Positions 12,104 through 24,000 of a stretch of DNA of 64,000 bases are shown piece by piece. How positions within the stretch are numbered: the stretch's first letter is position 1; each line of letters opens with the position of its first letter. The DNA lies in the NCBI GenBank assembly GCA_001051155.2, contig JYIP02000001.1, positions 682,001-746,000 on the forward strand. The letters are read 5' to 3'. The translations under genes were made by a program, and so were the position numbers. This DNA is from Chrysoporthe austroafricana (Eukaryota; Ascomycota; Sordariomycetes; Diaporthales; Cryphonectriaceae). The notes beneath the pieces are model-generated. The model made no database searches, was not told where the DNA came from, and was given only the letters and a program-made list of their open reading frames with translations.

Positions 12104-14341
12104 CTACTCTACGGCCTTCAGTAGCTCCAAGGCCCGCTGGGACTGCAGGACCGGCGCAGGCACGCGAGAGGCTTCCACGATCGTGATGCCCTTCTCAGCC
12201 GCATACTCGAGGACCTGGTCCCGGGCAACCCCTCTGAGGGCATTGGTGTAGATAGTCTTGATGTCCGGTCTCTCACGCATCACTCTCGCAATGACCATCC
12301 AGGACTCGGGCGATTTCTGTGGGTAGACGCCGATGGTGGTGAGGTTGGGGAAGGTGGCGACCCAGTCCAGAAACTCGCTAGCACTGCGCGTGTCGCTGTC
12401 GCTGTCGCTGCCGCTGTCGCTGCCATCTATGCCAGGCGGCTCGATGTTGCAGCAGCTGAGAATCCGAATTGCATCTTTGTTTAGACACGGGTCTATACTA
12501 TCTCGGCTGTACTTAGTGAATTCTATGTGCAAGGAACGAAGAGTTCCATTGTCGCAGCTCGGCTGGAATGGGGACAAGGAAGGCGCAGTGCACTCAAAGG
12601 AAAGGTGCTCCAGTTTTTCGAATTTTCCTGGGGAGTACTCATCCTCTAGATCACCACCTAGGAGAGGTTGAGTAGGCATGAATAGATCATGAAAAGCTTC
12701 ACGCCCTTCGCAGGATATCTCGAGGGAGCGCAACGTAGAATGCGGTACGCGAAGATTGCCTTTCAGGTATCCAATTTCGAGGCGCTCCAATGAAGTCCAT
12801 CTTAGCACATGACGTTCCTCGTTTCGTATTACGACCCCATCTATGGTTAAGTTCTTCAGGGCTGGCGTTGCGCGAATGAGGTCTTGCTATAGACAAGTCA
12901 GACACGAAGGGCACCACTTGATATGGAACATGTGGGCGAAGTCTTACGAGCTCGAATTTTGGCTCAGGGACGTTCCCATTTCCCTTGAGCGTTAATATCT
13001 CTAGCTTCGGCCAGACTGTTGATAGTAGGACATCCATGCACGGTTCTGGCATGGACAACATGATAAGACCCAATTCCCTCAGGTTGTGAACAAAGCGAAT
13101 CTTTGCGGGCACTGAGTAAGGTAACGGTGGTTTGTCGAGAGGAAAATCTTGCAAATAGAGGATCTCGAGGGAAGCGGGCGCCTCCCCGAACACGGCGTCC
13201 ATAGTGTCTCTGACAGGGAGGGTCGTGGTCCTTGTGAGATCAATGTATCCCCAATGGGTCCTAGTGTCGATACCATGAAGAGAAAGGGCCTGTAATTGGG
13301 GTAATGCTTTTAGAATGGCCCGAAGCTTGGCGTGGTCGAGATCAAACTCCCTCAGACACCTGACGGCTAGGCTGGTGGCTAGGTTCTGAGCCCGTTTGGA
13401 GATGATGTCGTTCAGGACACCTGGACGGAATTTCTGTATACGTGGGGAGACCCGGCGTCTCACGAACACCAGGTGCCGCCACAGACTTTGGTTGCGGCAC
13501 GCGTGGTTCCAAGCCCTGGACACTCTCATGGCCCTGCAGAGGTCGGGGTACGACAGATGTCTGAGAACCATCTCCTGAAGCTCCGCAGGAAGAGACTGGA
13601 CGATGTCTCTTCGTATGAGACTTCCCAGAAGCTAGGTAACCTGGTGAGTACGTGGCGGAACACGGGGCATCGGAGATGAGAGGAGAGATCAAACCTTGAG
13701 CTTCTCGTGGTTCCTGTCACCGTAGGTATGAACGCTCTCCGTAGCCTGACGATAGATCCACGAGCATCGACTCTTGGTAGTAAGCCCATTGGACCGATCC
13801 TTGAGTCGTAGAGCTTTCGCCATCCTCAAATAGCCCTCGGGGGCGTGGGGTGCGACTACGATCAGAAGCGACGCATACTGATAAGCCTTGTCATAGTCCT
13901 CCAATGCCTCACACACGGCGGCCATACCGTTGAGGGCATCGATGTGAGCCGGGGATCGGCAGCTCAACACACCGCTCCCACAGGTACATGGCTTCTTGGC
14001 CAGCTTGTAAATGGCCAGCTTGTCGTCGTCATCGCTAGCTAGAGACGTAAAGTCTTTGCAATGGCAGATAGGGATGGGGATGTCCCGGAGAGAGATTCCG
14101 AGCCTCTTGGAAGAGTTGAGGAGAGCTTTGTTACAAGTGCATACGAGAGCGGCCTGCAGTGAACCGGTCAGTGTTGAACAAAGGGAAGGGTGTCGTCGTC
14201 AAACTAGTGGCGACGGTGCATTTGCAAACGACTTGCTTGTTTGAAAGTTTCCAGCGCTGCCTTCAATTTCTTCTCTGCATACTGGTCTCTGCCTCGACGA
14301 ACCAGGGCGTCTTGGCCAGTTGGCTTACTGGCAGCAGACAT
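12104..14341 (-). CDS. TPR / F-box / LRR protein, Pof3/Dia2-like
   Basis: Predicted substrate receptor of an SCF ubiquitin ligase. Four exons, 14341-14237, 14153-13695, 13631-12948 and 12886-12104, all join in phase 0 to give 676 aa. Residues 1 to about 170 contain TPR-like helices (DALVRRGRDQYAEKKLKAAL and DALNGMAAVCEALEDYDKAY) with a Cys-rich insert. The F-box follows at about 200-245 (LPAELQEMVLRHLSYPDL). The rest is leucine-rich repeats. This TPR-F-box-LRR order is that of fission yeast Pof3 and budding yeast Dia2, linked to replication-fork and genome stability. Intron 1 is a GC-AG intron (donor GCAAGT) with a CTGAC branch and TGCAG acceptor; no GT donor keeps the frame as well. A GSDSGSDSDSD run near residue 560 comes from a CGCTGT triplet repeat. 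The family call is firm; the Pof3 assignment rests on architecture. Confidence 0.82.
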
Positions 14342-17300
14342 GGCGACAGTACACTGAGGCTGCTGCAGTGCTGGCGCTGATGGTTGCGGAGCTGAAGACG
14401 TGGTTGGTGTGCATCTTGAGAGTCAAACGCGTCTTGGGCGCGTTAGAAGCGCAGGGCGGCATGGTGGGGAGGGCCCGTGCGCAATGGACGTGCGGGCGGT
14501 ACCCCTGCATGCTGCAACTGACACTACAGTACTGGGTATAGTGTTAATTACGTCAATTCTTTTCTTCTTAACCACCAACACTAGACGCTGCGTACTATGC
14601 AGTACGAAACAGGCTGATAATCCTTATGCCTCCAAGCTCGGACCGGTGAGAAGACTGTCTCTCCACAGAGGGGCATCTGTCAACGCTCCCCAACAACCCA
14701 GCCCAGCCACGCTCCGGCAGGCAGTCTTGATATCGCCACTGAGACCTTGAGGCGCTCTCACGGGTACGACTCGGCACCGAATCCTCTACAGGCCTAGCGA
14801 GGCTTTCTACAGGTCATTCCGATGGCGGAGCCAAGTCGTCTGCCTGAAGAGGATGTATGCAGGAACACACCCGCTAAGCCAATACCGGCCGCTCGGGACG
14901 TCGTCGCCCAGACTCGTCGTCTCGACGACCGACACCACCACCACCTGGTACCGGTACCCTCGCTGTCTGGAATGCAACTGCACCCGCGGCGCTCCTGCGA
15001 GGCGATACGACCAGATGACTTACGCCGCCCCTGAGCGCCGGCTCATACGCTCTCCGACCTGGAAACAGGTTCTGGGCGGTGCAGATAGCATCTCAGCCCC
15101 GGGGCGTTGGGGCCGGCGCGAGGTCGCCAGTCCCCATCCAGCGGCCCCGGGGGAGCACCCACGACGTGCGTGGCCGGGCCCGAGGGTGATGAGAGATCTG
15201 CTGGGGGCGCTTTTCTCGACCCCTGGCAGCCGTCCCCTATCAGACACGTCTCCGACTTCCCCAGAGGCCGGCTGGTCTCTGAAACCGGCCCAGCGTGACG
15301 GCACGAGCTCTGACATAGTCGCACCGTGAGCCACCGCGGGGCAGTGTGCCTCGCCGCAGATCTGAGCCGGGTGCCACGCGAGAGACACGCGCCTGGAACG
15401 CCTCGTCTTACTGCCTACAGCTTATGTGTACAGCGAGAGGCCGGATGTCATCCGAGTAGACTTCACCTCGTCGCATTTGGGTGCAGGACTTCGGACTTGC
15501 GCAAGCTCAGCTGCAGCAACAAAGGTACAGTACATCCAGTGGACTTTTGACGGACCAGACAAGGTTTTGTCGCAGCTCCTCAGCTCGTCGAGTGCGAGTA
15601 GAAGGGCTCTAGCCGCCGGGCCAGGTCAGATTTAGACCTCGACGGTTGAGCATGACGCCCCAGGCAGGATACCAGAGTACGTAGTACTGGCAGGTAGGCA
15701 GTATGTAGATCTCTCAGCCCTATCTGTGGCACTCGAGCAGCAGTTTGCGGGTTGAAGGGGCACAGGGCGGGACAGGACGTTTAGGGCTGCAGCTGTACAC
15801 AGTACGTGTCGTGACATTTCGGATCGCTCGGTTCCAAGAGGCCAGAGGAGTGCGGAACTAGCACCGACTCACCGTTACGGTATGCATGCCTCGACGCTGT
15901 GCGACGCGACCACGAGCAGCAGCACGTAGTCCAGAGGCGTGGCGCAGGTCCAGAGAGGCGTTCCTCCTGAGAGCAGAGTCTCAGGCGGACAGTTTCCTAA
16001 ACGGGAAGGGCACAATTAGCCATTATTGTTATTATTATTATTTTTCCTTATCTTCTCTGTTTATTGACTTCTTTGCTTTTACCCTTTTCTGGTTTTCTTA
16101 TTGTTTCCTGCTTTAGACGGGACGTCTTACTGGTATGTGCTACAGCCGCACTACGTGGACAGCTGTCAGGATTTGCGATGATGCTGCTACCATTACGTTC
16201 GCCGGTATAATTTTAGGACCCCAAAAATCCTGCCCATGTGGTCGCGTCCCTGTCAGTGCTACCTCAGCACACCCTTCTTCTCCTCGTGTTCCCCCACCCA
16301 GACCCAGACAACCTCACCCCCCATGCTGCTCCCGTCTGCAGCACCCACACGTCGGTGTGCTGGTGGTTGTGGTTGTGATGACGGCTTGCAGTCCGTGAGA
16401 CACGACGGTGGGGAATCATTTTTTTGAATCTAGAGCCTCTCTCGGCGGGTCCCCAGGCGCGCGGCCCATGTCCCAGCAGCCCCGCGGCCAGTCCACCGGT
16501 TGACGGTACGCTAGCGAGGAAGTCCATCCTGTGGGAGCTATTTTTAGGCCCCCAGCGACACTAGAGTGGCACATAGCTGGGTGCCACAGCGGTGCTATGC
16601 CCCGCTAGGCTAATCTGACAGCCGAGGGTAGAGGCACGCGGGCGGCGTTGAGGTTACACAAGCCCAACACCACCCACTGCCGCGCCGGAGGAGCGCCAGC
16701 GGTGTCCACCTCGGCTCCCCGGCGCTGGGGCTTACGCCTCCCCATCGAGCCACGTACATTTCTAATCTCGGCCGGCGCTCGCACACGTCAGGCCCCAGCT
16801 TTTTTTTTTTTTTTTCTCTTGCGCGGCTGGCTGCAAACCGGGGGTCGCCCCCAGCCGGCAGAGCAGAAACAGAGGTCTGACCTGGACGGGGCCGGGCGGA
16901 TTGGGGCTCGTCCATTCATTCCTCTTACGGCCCGCGCCTTGCAGGTGCTACAGCTGCCGCTGGGAGGGGGGGGCGGAGCGAATCAGAATTCGCAAGCCAT
17001 ACCTCTTTTCTGCAAGAGGCCCCGCGCTGACTCTGGTCTGACCACATGCGGTTTTTAATTATATTCTTTTGCTTTCTCCTTCTGGAAGCCCGGGGACCAG
17101 AGCAGCGTTGCTGCCGTGCAGCCTGTGCAGCCGCCAGGGGAGACTTGCCAGGATGACGAGAACGATGAGCATGACTGCACAGAGGGCCAGCGAACCAGGA
17201 TCATGACCACAGCAGCAGAGAATAAATGATCACAGAGCCAAAACAAAAAAAAGAAACATCCCGACTCGCCGGCCAGTCGCGGAACTCTCACACCGCTCCC

Positions 17301-20300
17301 AGGAGCATGGTAGAGCCCGGGCTCCTGGGGGAGTATGGGGCCCTCGGCGGGTAACCCGTCAGCACAGAGAGCTTGGCCCAATCTCTCTACCCGGCAGGTC
17401 CCAGAGGGTGACATTCTCACCATAGGGCTGCATCTCGATGCGGTGCGGTGCGGTCCCGGTCCTACCCAGAGCTGCAGCGTGTCTCGGAAATGTACAATCG
17501 ATCAATGCAGGGCAGCGCTTGGGTGTCGCTCCCGGCTGGAGCTCCGTCTCTCTCCCTTTGTCGCCGCCGCATTTTGCGTCCCATCGCCTATGTGGCCGGG
17601 CACCGGGGCACGGGGAGAGGACCGAGACATGCAGCCATAGAACGGGCAGGTCTCACTTAGGTCACCCTGTAGGGCGCGCCTTAGGGGCCCTTTGCCACGA
17701 GCGCAGCAGGTCCCTGGCTAGGTCGTCGGCGCACGGCATGTTCCGCCGCAGATGGCTCATGCCGACTGACCTGGTACGACCAATGGCGGTACTTGACGCA
17801 AGAAAGATCGAGTCCGCGTCACGTTTCGTCACCCGGTGTGAATCAATCGGTGTGCAGCGCACAAGTGACGTACAGGGTACCTTTTTTTGCTCCGTCTGTC
17901 TCTTTTCTTGTACCGGCTCGGCGCTTGCGCGCTTATTCCTCCTCCACGGCCGCAGCAAGCAAGATCTAGGTGGGCGGATGTGGTGTGCAAGGGGGAACCG
18001 CCGAATCGGATCCCTAGGATGGCGGATGATCGGCGTGGTGTTCCAAATGCGGAATGATTCTAGAAATTCTTTTTTATCTTTTTTTTTCTTTCTCTTTTAC
18101 TGGAATGCCCGGCTGAGATTGGTGACTGTCAGCAAGTCAGCACGTAGGTATGTCATCGTCTGATGTGTGAATCAGACATGCAAGACAAGTGCAGTGCCTC
18201 TCAACCTGCTCAGGTACGACCATCATGAAACCCAGGTTCAGGTAGACAGCCACCGTTTTCTGCTCTCCGTTTGGAGCACACAGCGCTCCCTGCCCCCCAC
18301 CCAAGGAACACACGCACCGTTTCTCCACGTCGATAAATTCAATCACGATTTTATTTCTCGTTTTTGCGTTCATCTCGTCTCGGTCCTATACCCATGCACC
18401 TGCTGAACTCAAGTACCGCAAAATGATGGGTCCCGCCGAATCCTCCCAACCCACCCATCCATCCCCTGTCCGGCCCATTCTATGGCCGTGGTACACGCTT
18501 TCACCAAGACTGAATTGCGGCCCCCAAAGTTTCGCAAGAAGCACCTGCGCAAATCCTCAACCCGGAGCCCTGTCCCATGTGCGGATCCGTACCATCGTTC
18601 CCCGCAGGGCCGGTCGGCCGGGATTTAGGGACAGGCGGAAACAATCTGATGGGTGCTGTCAACAGTCAATTCGAAGACCCACCACGGGCACAGCGTTTTG
18701 CTGTTACCCGTGGTGCATCACGCCAGCAGCGATCCGGTGAAACTGTTCAGATGATAATTGGCACTCTTGAGGTTGACTGAGTAGAGGCCGAGTTAGCCAG
18801 TAGTAGGTCCAGGCACCTCGAACATGTAAAGGTCGGCTGTTTCGAGCCTCACGAAGCCTCATGGGAGCATTGATAATGGAGATAAGACTATAGTTTCCGG
18901 CCCGCCGGGGGTCATCCTCTCTGCTATGATTCCTTGTTGCGTCGGTAGATACAAGTGGCCCATAAGATTCCGTCCATAGTTGTCCAGCCCAGAGTGACGA
19001 TCAATTCCGTCCATTTGCTTGCAACATCACAAGGTGAACCAGTCAGCCTCTTGATGTTGCGCCCTTGACTGCCTCGTCCAATGCCGTGCATGCATCAGAG
19101 TAGCCTCGCCTCCGCCATCTTCCTATTCTTCAAGGGGCACAGGCCTGCAGGCTAGATACTGAAAGCCGGGCCATCTCTAGGCCCGATGCGGCGCGGCGCG
19201 GTAACGAGGGTGGCTTGTCGTCGACCGTCTATTGCTCAGCCCGGCATGGTGTTGAATTCGCTGGTGGGAATAGGTAAATGCTCCTGTTCCTTCTCCCAAG
19301 CGGTTTCCACAAAACTCAGGAATCTCCATCCATCATCTCTGGCCTCGGTTCACCAGAGATCCTTCCGCCCCGCGTGAAGGAACCCTCCCGCTGGTTGAAG
19401 GATCGTCATCCCGTCATATGAACTGCCACACATGGCCTGATGCCCTAGCTTTCGAGCTGGTCGGTGCGTTCATTATGTGCCCTCGCTCCTTCCCTGTCCA
19501 CGTCGCCGCCCCCAAACGCACGAGCCATCTGGCTGCCAGAGCCTAGAAACAGGTAGGATAATTAGAGAAACTGGAGAAGCGTACTCGACCCATTATCGCG
19601 AGCAAGTGAATGCCGCTCAGAGCCCGTAGTAAAGACCCGCTTTTGGCATCTTCGCGTCACTCCTTGTCGAGCGCCAGGACTGGGTCAAGAGTCGCCGCTG
19701 CTCTCAGAGCAGGGATTAAGATAGGAAATGTGGACTCGAAAAGTTACAATAGTGACGTACAGAAATAAGGAAACGGTATGCAAGTTAAAAAAACGGAGTG
19801 ACCAGCATGTATAGAGATGAATGAGACTGTGAGAGAAGAACAGAACAAGAAGAGGAGGACTCGAAATAGCGATGGGGACAGCACACAGAGAAATCAAACC
19901 CACTGACGAGATGCATATACAACTCGATGCCTTCTGGCCCCAAGCCCGACCATGATCCCAAACGCCTGGTATTTTCCCCCGTTCCACCCAATGCAAGTTT
20001 CTGACCTTGATCGCAAAATTCCAAGCCCAAAAGCATAATGACACATCGTAGAAGGGAACCAAAAATAGTACAAGGTAAAGAGACTCGCCAACATGAGCTG
20101 CCATCCAAAAACAAAGAACTCGAACTGGGAGTCAGAAGATCGCCGTGGGGCGAATTGTAACCGGACACCGAAAGAAGCAGGAAAGTCTACCACTGAAACG
20201 CCCACGCGGAAGAACAAGTTGCCTCAAGGCAGTCGCTATGCTCGCTCAATCGATGCAGGAAAAGAAGAAAGAAAAATCCGACCAAGCAGGAAAACAGTGC

Positions 20301-20802
20301 GGGGTTTGTGAATTTGCAACGCAAGACCAGGCGGAAAGAATCGTAAACACGTTCACAATGTCGAGACGTAGCTTCCGGTGTTGCGAAGACCTGACAGCCG
20401 GGCATGTAGTATGATGAAGGTCGCGTCGATGTTGTCGTTCAAGTCGTAGGGTTGTGATTGGGTCTATGGACGATAAACCGATCCGGGCACCGATCCGCAG
20501 TTGGAATTCCTGGCCATGTGTCTTCGACGACAGACTCGCTGTGGGCAGTGGCAACAGCTTGACATTTCAGCCCACGCCCAGTCTCCGTATCGAGGTCGGC
20601 GTCACGCAAGGTCTGGTGGTGCGGAAGTCGACATCAGACGGTCGTGGCCCACGAACAGGTAGGAGAGCTGCGATGGCTGGTAGGTACTCGACCAGGGCCT
20701 CTGCCTGAAGGAGTAGAGGTAGCTAACCCATCCTGCCATCACAAATCTTTCCAATGGCGGCGAGTGCCATGCACAGCAGCCCATCCTCGAAGACAAGACC
20801 AT
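14342..20802. other. Gene-poor region, about 6.5 kb
   Basis: No supportable gene on either strand. It includes T-rich tracts at about 16025-16110, 16800-16815 and 18060-18100, and a GC-rich part at 15.0-15.4 kb. Open frames here (up to 241 codons at 17438-18163) show no domain, no consistent codon use and no plausible splice partners. It could hold long UTRs or non-coding transcripts, which the sequence alone cannot show. Confidence 0.5.
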
Positions 20803-21054
20803 TCACCGATGGCGGTGGCTGCTCTTGTGAGAGTGCCCGCTTGCATATCCCGAGTCTGAGTAGTTCTGCTGATCGTAGTAGGCCGTGTTTTGACGTGAAC
20901 CTCCCGAACTCTGCCCATGGGCCGAGCAGGTGTATCCGACCAGGATGATCCTCTGCGTTATGCTATGATTCGGGTAGAGGCGGCAGCGATCAATAGCATG
21001 CGTGTAGTATGGGCAACGGCATGCCGAGTACAGCTCAACAAGCTGGTAACACAT
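20803..21054 (-). CDS. Small conserved fungal cysteine-rich protein (MCYQLVE type)
   Basis: An 83-aa single-exon frame. The start at 21054 is chosen because MCYQLVELYSACRC is the conserved N-terminus of a small family I recognise from sordariomycete genomes. The open frame continues upstream without motifs. Cysteines at 2, 12, 14, 24 and 43 with His19 suggest a zinc-binding knuckle in the first 45 residues, ending in IILVGYTCSAHG. The C-terminal 35 residues are Ser/His/Tyr-rich and probably disordered. There is no signal peptide. Function is unknown. It stands alone between two long empty stretches, and the upstream DNA has a long pyrimidine-rich tract (minus strand, about 21460-21510) as often found before highly expressed fungal genes. 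Confidence 0.7.
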   Translation of the reverse strand: MCYQLVELYSACRCPYYTHAIDRCRLYPNHSITQRIILVGYTCSAHGQSSGGSRQNTAYYDQQNYSDSGYASGHSHKSSHRHR

Positions 21055-24000
21055 AGTGACGGTGGCGACGGGGTTGGATTCTCCTCTTCTTGGTCTTGGG
21101 TATATGGGCTGAGGCAGTGGGGCGCCGCGTGATCGCCGACGCGAACTTGTGAGCCAGCGGCCTTGGTGATGTGTGCGGTTGGTAGAGTCGTGTGGCCTGA
21201 GGACCGAGGGTTGAAACAGGTGTATATAGGTTGGAGCAGCGTCTATGGTGAAGTGAACGCGAGACAACGGGACGAGGATATCACACAGATGAGTCAAAAC
21301 AGCAACAGGCAACTAGAAGGAGATCCAGACTAGGAAAGCTAGCGAGTGGACGCAGTTCATATGACCTGATGAAGAAGGAAAGGGAAGATGGTAGGGACAG
21401 GGGCAGAATCAACAGCCATGGAGGCAGGAAGGCATCGCAGCCTTATAGATTTGTGGCCTGGTGACCTGGAGGAGGGGAGGGTGTGGAAGGAGAAGGAGAA
21501 GGGAAGGAAGAGGACAACCAGCGGTTGTCACGTTGAGGACTGCCTGACCCGCTAAGGCAGCAGCAGCACCACTGGCAGCCATAACCTGTGCCCGGCAAGG
21601 AGGAGAGTGAGCGGGTGACAAGGTGACACCAGTACAAGTCTGACTTGGATGACTGATCCGACTTGGGAGATGCGCAGCAGAAGCGCAGCGAGTGACTGTC
21701 TGTCTGTACCTGATGAGGTACTCAGACTGCAGGAAGACGCAGGTGCCGGGCGATGTAGAGTGAGGCGCAGGGCTAGGTGCCTTGCAGGTTCAGGAAGGGG
21801 AAGGGTGACATCGGGACCCTGAGCAGAGACAGGGCAGCTGTACGAAGACGGTACGTTGGATGAGCATAACGATAGTTGTGAGCCTGAGGTATGAGATACG
21901 AGTGAGAGCTGTTCTCACCCTGCGTTGGGAGTCTGCAGGTGGTACCCTGGTGCTGGTTCTATTGCTGTCGTCTGTACGTACCAGAAGATGTCTCTGCTCT
22001 GGAGACGCATCGCCCGTGGAATGCAACGCCATGCACGCCGTTCCTGGGCGAGTGGTCTGGTTAGAGACAGGGCGAGAGGATGCTCTGTACGTACCGATTA
22101 CATCTGGATCTCGCTCAACCCACGAGTACAACTCCAGGCTTGACGGAAGTGCCGCATCCACCAGGCACCGATCCTCAGCAGCGGGATCATGAGGGCGAGG
22201 ACACCGCAGCACACAGACACCCCCAAACGCCCGCCTAAGATCCACTCCCGGGGCCGTGTGCCGAACATCTTCGGCGAAGGCGCAGTCGGGGCGGTTGGGA
22301 AACGCGAGAGCCCTGTGTGGGCTCAGATTTGGGGGTTGAGGCGGTCATCTTCGGACTGGAACAAGTCTTGGTCGTGGCGATGAGTGCTTGGTGATGTGTT
22401 TTGCAACGAAGAAACGAACGTGGGGTGCTGGGGCGGGAGTGAAGGGGACAGACTCGGGATGCAATCCAATTGTCCAGTGACTGAGTGAAGACCGACCCCC
22501 TGCAACTGCAGGGAAAAGACATGGGCCAGATTTGATCTGCCCGGGTATGGGTACGTACCCAGCCAGGTACCGGAGTACCCCCCCATCCACTACGCGGCGC
22601 GGCGTGGCTGGTAGCGCACCTAGCCGTAAAGGGTAGTATATTCGAGCCAGCACCGTTTTCTGGCGACCGTTTCTGCTGGGGATGTCCATGCTCCTTTCTC
22701 TCCAGTTCGCAGCACGTACAACACCCAGCCAACGATACAAATGGCTGAGGGTGAACGTTAATCCACGGGTGCGGTGGTCTCTGGCACGAAGTCTCGGGAA
22801 GCACACCGGACTGCGCCTTCAGCCCTGTTCGGTGTCCCCTTCGCATTGCTGTGCGCTATCAACTGTCTCGGCGGCACTCATTGCTGATTGTCCAAGACTC
22901 GTTCAATCGACCCCTCGGTCCGCGCAGAGAGGAAGCGTCCCCCAACCGAGTAAGGCCTGATGTCGCAGTGGACGAATGATCGAATGTCCTTGATATGCGT
23001 TTCGTTATCCTTAATCTTGCCATTCCTGCCACTCCTTCCCGCTTAAGCGAGCGGTCAGAGATCCAGTACAGCGGTCCCGAGCCTGGCAGGGGAGACGGCC
23101 CCGACGAGTTTGTGCGACGACGCGCTGCGAGGGCCCGTCAGGCACAGTAGCATAGAGCCCGTGGGAGCTAAGGTACCGTGCAACGCCGCGGCATCCACAT
23201 CTGACATGACTTGATCCCAGTGCTGCATACATTGTTTGTCGTCGCCCATGAAGGATCGATGCAAGAAGAGCACTGGCTAGGCAGGTGTTCGTATCGCGCC
23301 TTTAGAAACCTAGAGCTTCGGATCCTACTTCGGCCAAACTATCTCAATCGCTGACCTGAGCAAGGCATACTCCAGGCTTAACGGCGAGCATGACTGAGAG
23401 GCGATTTTACGAGTTACCCCCCGTTGGGGCTCGGGCAATGCAGGATACCCTCAGCACAGCAAGACAGTTGTCTCACCGGTGAACAAGCCAATATGTCTGC
23501 AAAGATCTTGATTGTGACTTTTGGGAGGTTGCACTCGGCCACTATAGATTAACAACGTAGGGCGGTAGCCCGAGAGATCCGATTATAGGGTTACGTGGTC
23601 TTCGCTCGCGATGAATTGCCAGTATCTGTGATGTCGATATAAGAGCTAAACATGAGCCTTCCAGTCGCCTCCGGTCAGTCTTGCTTGTAAGAAGAGACGA
23701 AGGGGCTGTTTGCTGAGAGGATCTCTCCATAAATGTTCTAGCGCTCAAGCATGCGTGGCTGAGCGGATGACGGATCGTGAGTGCAGCGAGGAGCGTGCTT
23801 ACGGCAAGCCAGCGCTGTGGCTAGAGGAACGAGCGGTATCCGAGCAAGTACCGCAAGTACGGTCGACCGAGCAGGACGGTGGCCAGGCAGTGTTGCTGAT
23901 AGCCCATGGTTCTTCCGTCTGGCCATCAATGCGACAACCGTCAGTCGATTTACAGGACTCCTCTGCCGGCGCGGCAGGGAATCAACTGGCGCAGAGGTCG

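Noticed and set aside
17438..18163. 241-codon plus-strand frame
   Set aside because: Mixed composition with a poly-Phe run from a T-tract; looks like chance.
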